Made by a program: the position numbers and the translations under genes. The notes below the pieces were generated by a model. It saw only the letters and a program-made list of their open reading frames with translations. It was not told the origin of the DNA and made no database searches. From NCBI RefSeq assembly GCF_016894245.1, contig NZ_CP069792.1:2170001-2234000 (forward strand): a DNA stretch of 64,000 bases. Reading direction: 5' to 3'. Positions 56,770-64,000 of the stretch are shown here, one piece after another. This stretch comes from Corynebacterium kroppenstedtii (GTDB lineage: Bacteria; Actinomycetota; Actinomycetes; Mycobacteriales; Mycobacteriaceae). Each line of letters starts with the position of its first letter. Within the stretch, counting starts at the first letter, position 1.

Positions 56770-57804
56770 ATGAACCCATCGCCAAATAACGAATACTCTA
56801 CCGGAGCGGCACACGGCACCGCTTCCCAGCCAGCTACGGCTACCGACAACGTCGACAGTGATTCTCTGAGAGAGAAAACGATTGTTGAACTGGATAGTAT
56901 TCCATCGCTTGGGGATGAGTATCGACGAGCATTGCGCGGACTTCTTCCCCCCGTCCCATTCCTTTCGAACCGTTCGTCGAGTGGCAAGAATTCGGTGACT
57001 ACCGCCCCGTCTCGCGTATTTCGCGTCAAGGGGGTCACCATCGATGCTGCTAACCTTGCTGAATACTGCACTGCATGCGGTCTTCGTATCAGCAACACTG
57101 TGCCACTGACGTTTCCGTACGCGGTGACATTTCCCCTTGTCATGAGAGCAATGAACTCGCCAGATTTTCCATTTCCGGCAGTCGGGACTATTCACATACG
57201 CAACGTCATCGAGCAGTATTCACCCATCACGGTTACGGACACCATCGATGTGACGGTCTACATGGAATCGTTGCGACGCCACCGCCAAGGTTTGCTGATA
57301 GACATCATCACCGAGGTACGTCGCTCGTCGGCACCTGACGACGTAATCTGGCGGCAACGATCAACCATGCTGTCTAAGGGTAAAGCCCCTAAGGCGCAAC
57401 TCCCTGATGACAACTATGAGCGAATGGCCGTTGATCTCCCCGAGGACCCTACGACGATCATTCGAGTGTCAGCTTCGGACATTAAGAACTACGCCAATGT
57501 TTCGGGTGATAAAAACCCGATTCACGTTTCCAGGTTGGGAGCTAAGGCATTCGGCTTCCCCGCAACCATCGCTCATGGGATGTGGAGCGCTGCCTCGCTT
57601 TTAGGGATCGTCGAAGGCGAGGTCCCTTCTCGAGCACGCTATACTGTGGAGTTCGGTAAGCCGATTATCCTTCCTGCGGTCCTGGCAGCATATGCCTCCC
57701 GCCACCCACAAAACGACTCAACCGAGGTTTCATGGGATTTGTGCTATTGCAGTGCGAAGGATTCGTCGAAGATCAATGTGACTGCTCAATTGGCAGAAAT
57801 TTAG
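56770..57804 (+). CDS. MaoC-like 3-hydroxyacyl-thioester dehydratase (HtdX-like)
   Basis: It dehydrates or hydrates 3-hydroxyacyl/enoyl thioesters. The hydratase-2 motif YANVSGDKNPIH lies at residues 241-252, with Asp247 and His252 as the catalytic pair; AKAFGFPATIAHGMWSAASL follows. The N-terminal 200 residues form a second, inactive-looking hot-dog half, as in Rv0241c. The ATG at 56770 lies 4 bp after the reductase stop; a longer frame into the reductase gene is not used. The length is 344 residues. It is convergent with ptsG. Confidence 0.9.
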   Translation: MNPSPNNEYSTGAAHGTASQPATATDNVDSDSLREKTIVELDSIPSLGDEYRRALRGLLPPVPFLSNRSSSGKNSVTTAPSRVFRVKGVTIDAANLAEYCTACGLRISNTVPLTFPYAVTFPLVMRAMNSPDFPFPAVGTIHIRNVIEQYSPITVTDTIDVTVYMESLRRHRQGLLIDIITEVRRSSAPDDVIWRQRSTMLSKGKAPKAQLPDDNYERMAVDLPEDPTTIIRVSASDIKNYANVSGDKNPIHVSRLGAKAFGFPATIAHGMWSAASLLGIVEGEVPSRARYTVEFGKPIILPAVLAAYASRHPQNDSTEVSWDLCYCSAKDSSKINVTAQLAEI

Positions 57805-57835
57805 AGCGGTCCCACTTATAACGACGACACACATA

Positions 57836-57893
57836 AGGCCCCCGACACGCTCCCACAATCGACCAGATCGTGGACATCCTTTGCCGGGGGCCT
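57836..57893. terminator. Bidirectional hairpin between the MaoC-like gene and ptsG
   Basis: AGGCCCCCG (57836-57844) and CGGGGGCCT (57885-57893) form a 9-bp GC-rich stem between two convergent genes. The loop is 40 nt and contains a shorter CCAC/GTGG pairing. No T-run is present on either side. A shared terminator is the natural reading. Confidence 0.45.
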
Positions 57894-57931
57894 GTATCAA
57901 GACCTGAGACGCGACGGCCTGAGAGGACCGC

Positions 57932-60046
57932 TCACGCTTTTACCTCTTGGTTCTTCCCTTCGTGCGATTGCTTGTCAGATGCGCTTTCTTTTGGCACCAG
58001 GTTTAAGAGGTCTTCTCCATGCGAGACTTCGCCAGTGGCAATTGTGTCGATTCCGCCTATCCTCTTCCAGTTCGTGATGAGAACCGGAGTGACATCGGGG
58101 TGACCGGCCTTCGCAATCTTTTCTTTGTCGAAGGTCATGAGTTTTTGCCCGGCCGACACCCGATCTCCGCGCTTAACGAATGACTCAAAGCCTTCGCCCT
58201 TCATCTCGACCGTATCGACACCGACGTGAACGAGAAGGTCCACACCGAGGTCTAGTTTGACGCCAATCGCGTGTCCTTGGACAGCGAGGATTTTTCCGTC
58301 GCCGGGGCTATAAATGGTGTCGCCTGACGGCTCGATAGCAACCCCGTGGCCTACCGCTCCCGCTGCAAAAGCGGGATCAGGTACATCCTTCAAGGGCACA
58401 ATGGTTCCGTCGAGGGGTGCAACCAGTACTGAGGTTTCTGTGAGAACTGGACGCTTCTTCTTCGTCGCGGTAGACGTCGTCTGGGCTTTCGGTGATGATT
58501 CAGTTTGCGTTTCAGACGCTGCTGCAGCCCCGGCTGGAACAGAAGATGCTGCAGAAGAAGTTGAGGCTCCCTCAGTCTGGTTAGCAGCAGCCGCGTTGTC
58601 TGCCGCTTCATCAGCGGCAATCTTCGCCCGAACTTCTTCCTTCTCTTCCTTTGAGCGGTAGTCGAAGAAGACAACCATGAAGAATGAGGTAAAGAATGCT
58701 ACTAGGATACCAATGGTGTATCCGAGCCACGGTTGGAATGCCGGGATCGTCAAGATCGATGTGAAGACGAAGGCATTGGCTTTAATGTTGAAGATGCCCA
58801 TGACCACGCCACCTGTAAAACAACCGGCGAGTAACCGCGGATACGTCTTCTTGAAGCGAAGAACGATACCATACAACGACGGTTCAGAAATACCACCAAG
58901 AAGTCCGGCCATCAAAGCACCGAGGGACACCTGTTTCATGGCCTTATTGCGCTCGCGGAACGAACGATAGAGAACGCCTGCAACTAATCCGAAGCATGCA
59001 AAGTTCCAGGCGCCCATGGGGCCTTGAATGAAGTCATAGCCGAGGGAGTTGATGTTCTGGATCATGACGGCGTTCAGCGGCCAATGCAACCCGAGGGGCA
59101 CAATGAACGGGTACAACAGTGGGACGACGACAGACAAAATAAACGGCGAAAAGTCATTGATCGCTTTAAGAGCGTTTGAAATTCCGTTGCCCAGACCAAT
59201 ACCGAAGGGGCCAAGCAAGAATGCTGTGGCTGGGATCATAATGATCAACGAAAAGAACGGTACGAATACCATTTGGACAGCTTCGGGAATGATCTTCTTC
59301 AGACCCTTTTCAACCCAGTACAAGGCGATTGCCGCGATCAAAGGCGGAAAAACCTGACCACTGTATTCGTTCAAGACCATCGGAAGGCCGAAGACGTGTA
59401 CAACGTCTTCGCGGTTACCTAGGCTCATGAACTCTGGGCTCATGAGAGCAGCAGGAATAGCTGCGCCAACCCATTCGTTGGCTCCTAGCTTTCGAGCAGC
59501 CGTCGCACCCACCATGATGGGCAAGAAGTAAAACACCGACTGGTACATGGCGTGCATGAACTGGTACGTCGGTGGTTGATGTTCTGCACGGAAATCCTGG
59601 ATTCCCATCGTGTCGAGGAGAACAAGGATGGTGATAATCAGTGAAGCGCCGAGAAGAGCCCACAAAATTGGTCGGAAGGTGTCAGAGAGGAACTCGAATG
59701 CGTAGTCGACCCAGCTGAACTTTCCGCGAACCCCTCCGTATTCTTTTTTGGAGGATTTTTGCCTGTTGCCCCCGCCTTCAGCATTATCTGCGACGCCCGG
59801 GAGCTTGATTAGCTCCTGGTAATAGTTAGCAACTGCACCCCCCATGACGACCTGCAGCCCATTGTCCCCCTGAGGAACAACACCTAGTACTGACCCATTC
59901 TCATCAAGGGCTTCCGTATTCGCTTGTGACCGATCATTCAACTGGAACCGCAAGCGCGTCGCACAGTGCGTCACTGACGCTATGTTGTCCGCCCCACCGA
60001 TATTATCCAGGATGAACCGTGAGGTGGTTTCGGTTTGCGAAGCCAT
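57932..60046 (-). CDS. ptsG: Glucose-specific PTS enzyme IIBCA (PtsG)
   Basis: It imports and phosphorylates glucose using phosphoenolpyruvate through HPr. Domain order is IIB (residues 1-90, phosphorylated Cys28 in SVTHCATRLRFQL), IIC (about 110-490, many membrane helices, with FGLPMVLNEYSGQVFPPLIA and GLLGGISEPSLYGIVLRF), a charged Ala/Ser/Thr-rich linker (490-560) and IIA (560-704, histidine in LLVHVGVDTVEMKGEGF near 606). The segment KKEYGGVRGKFSWVDYAFEF closely resembles C. glutamicum PtsG as I remember it. The ATG at 60046 has AAAGGA upstream and is preferred over the GTG one codon earlier. GlxR-like and SugR-like sites lie upstream. Confidence 0.93.
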   Translation of the reverse strand: MASQTETTSRFILDNIGGADNIASVTHCATRLRFQLNDRSQANTEALDENGSVLGVVPQGDNGLQVVMGGAVANYYQELIKLPGVADNAEGGGNRQKSSKKEYGGVRGKFSWVDYAFEFLSDTFRPILWALLGASLIITILVLLDTMGIQDFRAEHQPPTYQFMHAMYQSVFYFLPIMVGATAARKLGANEWVGAAIPAALMSPEFMSLGNREDVVHVFGLPMVLNEYSGQVFPPLIAAIALYWVEKGLKKIIPEAVQMVFVPFFSLIIMIPATAFLLGPFGIGLGNGISNALKAINDFSPFILSVVVPLLYPFIVPLGLHWPLNAVMIQNINSLGYDFIQGPMGAWNFACFGLVAGVLYRSFRERNKAMKQVSLGALMAGLLGGISEPSLYGIVLRFKKTYPRLLAGCFTGGVVMGIFNIKANAFVFTSILTIPAFQPWLGYTIGILVAFFTSFFMVVFFDYRSKEEKEEVRAKIAADEAADNAAAANQTEGASTSSAASSVPAGAAAASETQTESSPKAQTTSTATKKKRPVLTETSVLVAPLDGTIVPLKDVPDPAFAAGAVGHGVAIEPSGDTIYSPGDGKILAVQGHAIGVKLDLGVDLLVHVGVDTVEMKGEGFESFVKRGDRVSAGQKLMTFDKEKIAKAGHPDVTPVLITNWKRIGGIDTIATGEVSHGEDLLNLVPKESASDKQSHEGKNQEVKA

Positions 60047-60081
60047 CACAATCCTTTCGCATTTATGTCCGATTATGTCTG

Positions 60082-60098
60082 TTCGGACTGTGTCCGAA
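60082..60098. promoter_or_regulatory. Palindromic operator upstream of ptsG, SugR-like
   Basis: TTCGGACTGTGTCCGAA is a perfect 7-3-7 inverted repeat 35-50 bp upstream of ptsG. A further TGTCCGA lies at 60066-60072, so TCGGACA occurs twice on the minus strand. This fits the half-site TCRRACA that I recall for the DeoR-type repressor SugR of C. glutamicum. The arrangement downstream of the likely promoter suits a repressor. Confidence 0.55.
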
Positions 60099-60139
60099 AT
60101 TATCGTACCCCCTATATGCTTGGTTTAATAGAGATTCTT

Positions 60140-60155
60140 TGTGAGGATCGCCACA
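60140..60155. promoter_or_regulatory. GlxR (CRP-type) site upstream of ptsG
   Basis: TGTGAGGATCGCCACA matches the consensus TGTGANNTANNTCACA at 9 of the 10 outer bases. It is centred about 100 bp before the ptsG start. It overlaps a perfect 15-bp palindrome, GCCACAAATTGTGGC (60150-60164), which could bind a second regulator. Confidence 0.6.
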
Positions 60156-60211
60156 AATTGTGGCAATTAGTTACAAACCACACTATCGAGATTGATGATG
60201 ACTACCGATGA

Positions 60212-60246
60212 CAAAAATCCCCCTACCCACACTGGGATAGGGGGAT
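60212..60246 (-). terminator. Intrinsic terminator of rpsA
   Basis: On the minus strand ATCCCCCTA pairs with TAGGGGGAT (inner CCCA/TGGG pairing extends it), followed by TTTTG. It lies about 80 nt after the rpsA stop codon and shields the ptsG promoter. Confidence 0.9.
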
Positions 60247-60326
60247 AGGCCACAATCACTAGTCTGTGGTCATGAGGGTGGCCCTGACAGCCTAGTTTCT
60301 ATTCCGAACTTGTTGTCAATCCAGGA

Positions 60327-61793
60327 CTAGTTTTCGCCACCGGCAAGCTTCTCACGCAACTTAGCAAGCTGCTCGTCCGAAGCCAAGGAGCCAGAGTCGT
60401 CTGCAGCGCTCTGCTCAGCTGGAGCGGACTCACCCTCCGACTCGGAGGAGTAACCCGAGGCTGCAGCTTCCTTCGCCTCTGCGGCACCGGCGCGGTGACG
60501 CTCGATCTGGGCAGTGTGCATCTCGTGACGACGCTCCGACTCTGCGTACCGAGCTTCCCACTCGGCCCGCTGCTCCTCGAACCCTTCGAGCCATTCGTTG
60601 GTCTCTGGATCGAAGCCTTCGGGGAAAATGTAGTTCCCCTGCTCGTCGTAAGAGTCGGCCATTCCGTACTTCGACGGATCGAACTCTTCGGTGTAGTCCT
60701 CGTCAGCCTGCTTGAGAGAGAGCGAAATACGACGGCGCTCGAGGTCGATGTCGATGACTTTGACCATAACCTCTTCGCCGACATTGACGACCTGATCTGG
60801 AACTTCCACGTGGCGTTCTGCCAGCTCGGAAATGTGGACCAGGCCCTCGATGCCCTCTTCAACGCGGACGAATGCACCGAACGGAACCAGCTTGGTGACC
60901 TTGCCTGGGACAATCTGGCCAATGGCATGAGTCCGGGCGAAGACTCGCCACGGGTCTTCCTGGGTGGCCTTGAGCGACAGGGAGACGCGCTCACGATCCA
61001 TGTCGACATCGAGCACCTCGACGGTGACCTCATCGCCAACGGCGACGACCTCGGACGGGTGGTCGATGTGCTTCCACGACAGCTCGGAGACGTGAACCAG
61101 ACCGTCTACGCCACCAAGATCGACGAATGCGCCGAAGTTGACGATAGAGGAGACAACGCCCTTGCGGACCTGCCCCTTCTGGAGCTGGTGCAGGAACTCG
61201 GAGCGGACCTCAGACTGGGTCTGTTCAAGCCATGCACGACGCGAGAGCACAACATTGTTGCGGTGCTTGTCGAGCTCGATAATCTTCGCTTCTAACTCTT
61301 GGCCGATATAAGGCTGAAGATCCCGCACGCGACGCATTTCGACCAAGGATGCGGGAAGGAATCCACGAAGACCAATATCGAGAATCAAGCCGCCCTTGAC
61401 GACCTCAATAACGGTGCCGGTGACGGGCTCATCCTTCTCTTTAAGTTCTTCGATGGTGCCCCAAGCGCGCTCGTATTGTGCACGCTTCTTCGACAGGATC
61501 AGACGACCTTCTTTGTCCTCTTTAGTGAGAACGAGAGCGTCGATCTCGTCGCCGACCTCAACAACTTCGTTGGGGTCGATTTCGTGCTTGATGGACAGCT
61601 CACGTGAAGGAATGACACCTTCCGTCTTGTATCCAATATCAAGAAGAACCTCATCGTGATCAATTTTGACCACAGTACCCTCGACGATGTCACCATCGTT
61701 GAAGTACTTGATGGTGGAGTCGATGGCAGCGAGGAAATCCTCAGTGGAGCCAATATCATTGACGGCTACCTGAGGGGTTGTAGAAGTGGGCAT
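60327..61793 (-). CDS. rpsA: 30S ribosomal protein S1
   Basis: A 488-residue protein with four S1 RNA-binding repeats, each recognisable by patterns such as GDIVEGTVVKIDHDEVLLDI, KGGLILDIGLRGFLPASLVE, FGAFVDLGGVDGLVHVSELS and FGAFVRVEEGIEGLVHISEL. The acidic C-terminal tail (about 365-488) is rich in Glu, Ser and Ala. Four repeats are normal for actinobacteria (six in E. coli). In mycobacteria the S1 C-terminus was proposed as a pyrazinoic-acid target, which is disputed. It lies between polA and ptsG; coaE, its usual neighbour, is displaced by about 6.5 kb. Confidence 0.97.
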   Translation of the reverse strand: MPTSTTPQVAVNDIGSTEDFLAAIDSTIKYFNDGDIVEGTVVKIDHDEVLLDIGYKTEGVIPSRELSIKHEIDPNEVVEVGDEIDALVLTKEDKEGRLILSKKRAQYERAWGTIEELKEKDEPVTGTVIEVVKGGLILDIGLRGFLPASLVEMRRVRDLQPYIGQELEAKIIELDKHRNNVVLSRRAWLEQTQSEVRSEFLHQLQKGQVRKGVVSSIVNFGAFVDLGGVDGLVHVSELSWKHIDHPSEVVAVGDEVTVEVLDVDMDRERVSLSLKATQEDPWRVFARTHAIGQIVPGKVTKLVPFGAFVRVEEGIEGLVHISELAERHVEVPDQVVNVGEEVMVKVIDIDLERRRISLSLKQADEDYTEEFDPSKYGMADSYDEQGNYIFPEGFDPETNEWLEGFEEQRAEWEARYAESERRHEMHTAQIERHRAGAAEAKEAAASGYSSESEGESAPAEQSAADDSGSLASDEQLAKLREKLAGGEN

Positions 61794-62084
61794 ATGTTAA
61801 GTGCTCCGAAACGGATTGTAATCGAAAAACGGACAGGAACGAGCGCGTCACACATGCAAAGAGCCATTCCGTTTCGCGAAGGCTCTTCAGATGATTGACC
61901 TCTTGTCTTCTCCTACCGTCAGTGTGTTCCCGTGGCGGTATCATGGCCACCAGCTGGAATACCGCGACCAAATACAACCGAGTCAACGTCGGTAAGAAAA
62001 GGGAAATAAGAGGCGGACACACGCGCGTACTAAAATTTATCTCATTTTCCCTGCACTGGCAAACTTTCCGCTGGTGGGATACTG
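61794..62084 (-). other. Leader/promoter region of rpsA
   Basis: No gene is seen in these 291 bases. The most promoter-like pair is TTGACT (61981-61986) with TATTCC (61956-61961) at a rather long 19 bases. A 7-bp hairpin, AAGAGCC/GGCTCTT (61859-61887), lies in the presumed leader about 65 nt before the ATG and could serve S1 autoregulation. Confidence 0.3.
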
Positions 62085-64000
62085 CTAATGGCCCGCTTCA
62101 TTCCAATCGGAGCCAGCTGCCATTCCAACCTCGAGCGGGACGGCAAGTTCAATAGCCTCATCCATCTCTCTCTGAATAATGCCTCTCACCTGCTCAAGCT
62201 CTCCTTTCGCGACCTCGACGTCGAGCTCATCGTGAACCTGAAGTAGCACTCTCGACGCCAACTTCTCCTGCTTCAACGCGGCATCAACGCGGATCATCGC
62301 GACCTTGATAATGTCTGCTGCTGTGCCCTGAATCGGAGCGTTTAGGGCTGCGCGTTCGGCATTCTCTCTGGCCTGCCGATTCATGCTAGTGAGGTCTGGG
62401 AGATAGCGCCTTCTCCCCAGCATTGTCGAGGTATAGCCATCTTTTCGTGCGCGATCAACAACTTCATTCAGGTATCGCCTCACGCCCCCAAACCGTTCAA
62501 AGTACTTAACCATAATTTTTTTAGCCTCTCTTACAGAAATATCCAGCTGCTGCGAGAGGCCATATTCCGAGAGTCCATAAACAAGGCCGTAGCTTAACGC
62601 TTTTACTCGACGCCGTAGCTCAGGGGTTACCTCGTTGACCGGCACATCAAAAACCTGCGAACCGACGAAATTGTGTAGATCTTCACCACTGCGATAAGCC
62701 TCAATAAGGCCTCGATCCTGCGAGAGATGTGCCATAACACGCATTTCGATCTGCGAATAGTCTGCAGTTAATAAAGCTTCATACCCTTCACCTGGGACAA
62801 AAGCCGCACGTATTTGACGCCCTTCCTCCGTGCGGACCGGAATATTCTGAAGGTTAGGGTCAGTCGAAGACAAGCGCCCCGTGGCAGTAGCAGTTTGGTT
62901 GAAAGTCGTGTGAACACGCTCATCCGACGCAATCGCTTTAATTAACCCATCGAGAGTGCTAACCCTTTTCTGATATTCCCGATGCGCCAGAAGATGGTCG
63001 AGGAACGGGTGCGGGTGCTTCTCAGCTAGTTGTTCGATGGCTTTCGCTGCTGTCGAATAACCCGTCTTTGTTTTCTTCGTCTTAGGCAGTTCCAATTTAC
63101 CGAAGAGAACCTCTTGTAATTGTTTCGGACTTCCTAGATTTAATTTAGGCATGTCGACAAGAGCACGGGCTTCCTCAACTTCTTTAGCCAATTTTTCGGC
63201 TGTCGAATCCCTCAACGCTGTCATGCGCTCTCTGTTGACCTTAATTCCAGCATGCTCCATGCCGAACAAGATAGGGACGAGTCGGATCTCAAGGTTTTCG
63301 TAAATCGAGTACAAGCCAGCATCATCGAGCTTCTTTGCCAGTTCCACGGCAAGCTCTAGAGGGGCTTCCGCATTATCGGCCAACTTAGCCCACTCAGGCC
63401 ACGAAATCCCGGTAACTGATCGGTCGTCCTCACCCTCTGACAGTTCCTCCACTTCTAACGACATTTGCCGTCCGGAACGGTGTTCTTCCTCCCATGACAC
63501 GACGTCGTTGTCATAGAGGTCTCGTCCAAGATGGCGTCGCACAACACTCTGAAGATCGAAGCTCGCTAAGTCAGGACGAATTAAGTACGAGGCGAGCCTC
63601 GTGTCATGTTCAATGTTCGAAGCGGTAAACCCTTCGCTACTTAACATGTGAAGAAGACCCTTGCCATCGTGTACCACGATTGGACGGTCGGGATCCTGAA
63701 GCCATTCCTTCAGTGCGTCGCGGTCATCATCCGTTATCCGACTCATGTTGACGATCGCCGTTTGTTTCCCCTGTGTGATAGCTAGGGCCTTCATGTCTGG
63801 CGAAGATGGGAGCTTGCTTCCCCACGCTGCGACCCCTGCGGGTTGGTGATCGGTACCTTTCTCCAACCACTGACGGATCTCCCCTTTTTGCAGACCTACA
63901 CGTTCATAGGACATTCGCTCATGGCGGTTGTCACCCTCCGCTGATCCACCTTGTGTCGGAATGACGGAAAACACCCTCTCCCGGAGGTTGGTGCCGAACT
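62085..64000 (-). CDS. polA: DNA polymerase I, N-terminus cut by window edge
   Basis: The frame is open to the window edge (FGTNLRERVFSVIP), so the 5'-nuclease domain lies outside; about 638 residues are present. The middle part, where 3'-5' exonuclease would be, reads ALAITQGKQTAIVNMSRI and lacks the DxE metal motif, as in mycobacterial PolI. The polymerase domain has motif A LLTADYSQIEMRVMAHLS, the O-helix RRRVKALSYGLVYGLSEYGL and motif C LLQVHDELDVEV. The O-helix residue equivalent to E. coli Phe762 is Tyr. It lies immediately upstream of rpsA, as in M. tuberculosis. Confidence 0.96.
   Translation of the reverse strand, partial: FGTNLRERVFSVIPTQGGSAEGDNRHERMSYERVGLQKGEIRQWLEKGTDHQPAGVAAWGSKLPSSPDMKALAITQGKQTAIVNMSRITDDDRDALKEWLQDPDRPIVVHDGKGLLHMLSSEGFTASNIEHDTRLASYLIRPDLASFDLQSVVRRHLGRDLYDNDVVSWEEEHRSGRQMSLEVEELSEGEDDRSVTGISWPEWAKLADNAEAPLELAVELAKKLDDAGLYSIYENLEIRLVPILFGMEHAGIKVNRERMTALRDSTAEKLAKEVEEARALVDMPKLNLGSPKQLQEVLFGKLELPKTKKTKTGYSTAAKAIEQLAEKHPHPFLDHLLAHREYQKRVSTLDGLIKAIASDERVHTTFNQTATATGRLSSTDPNLQNIPVRTEEGRQIRAAFVPGEGYEALLTADYSQIEMRVMAHLSQDRGLIEAYRSGEDLHNFVGSQVFDVPVNEVTPELRRRVKALSYGLVYGLSEYGLSQQLDISVREAKKIMVKYFERFGGVRRYLNEVVDRARKDGYTSTMLGRRRYLPDLTSMNRQARENAERAALNAPIQGTAADIIKVAMIRVDAALKQEKLASRVLLQVHDELDVEVAKGELEQVRGIIQREMDEAIELAVPLEVGMAAGSDWNEAGH

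Overview
The window reads as a chromosome segment of an actinobacterium, most probably Corynebacterium. The basis is recognisable protein families (a PtsG with the corynebacterial BCA layout, SteA/SteB, an antigen-85-like esterase, a MaoC/FabG4/FadA2 trio) and a gene order that follows the Mycobacterium tuberculosis Rv1689-Rv1710, Rv1630-Rv1638 and Rv0241c-Rv0243 blocks as I remember them. Sites resembling the corynebacterial regulators BioQ, McbR, GlxR and SugR support the genus. The species is not proven; a C. kroppenstedtii-like lipophilic species is a guess. Nearly all genes are on the minus strand.

Region by region. 1-15.4 kb: the truncated biotin gene bioA, then scpB, scpA, a ParA ATPase, xerD, a NUDIX hydrolase, pyrG, steB, steA, recN, nadK, tlyA, a 68-residue coiled-coil protein, a HAD phosphatase and a TPR protein (chromosome organisation, recombination, CTP and NADP supply, ribosome methylation). 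15.7-21.7 kb: a complete 16S-23S-5S rRNA operon with G/U-rich spacers and no tRNA in the spacer. 21.8-32.9 kb: tyrS, a Trm112-like protein and the arginine cluster argC-J-B-D-F-R-G-H. 33-39.6 kb: pheS-pheT, a SpoU methyltransferase and the infC-rpmI-rplT operon behind a long structured leader. 39.7-42.4 kb: cystathionine beta-synthase and cystathionine gamma-synthase. 42.4-53.9 kb: uvrA, a metallo-beta-lactamase-fold hydrolase, a HelD-type helicase, a secreted mycolyltransferase-like esterase, a universal stress protein, uvrB and coaE. 54-57.8 kb: thiolase, FabG4-like reductase and MaoC-like dehydratase. 57.9-64 kb: ptsG, rpsA and the 3' two thirds of polA.

No mobile element, CRISPR array, phage or defence island was seen, and no gene cluster looks like a novel system. 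The interest lies in regulation and gene structure: a BioQ-like operator with a leaderless bioA, an McbR-like operator with a leaderless cystathionine beta-synthase gene, GlxR- and SugR-like sites at ptsG, an infC gene that appears to start at AUC behind a leader with an intrinsic terminator, a NUDIX gene with no usual start codon, a CoaE with a decayed-looking tail, and a PolI with Tyr at the dideoxynucleotide-discrimination position.
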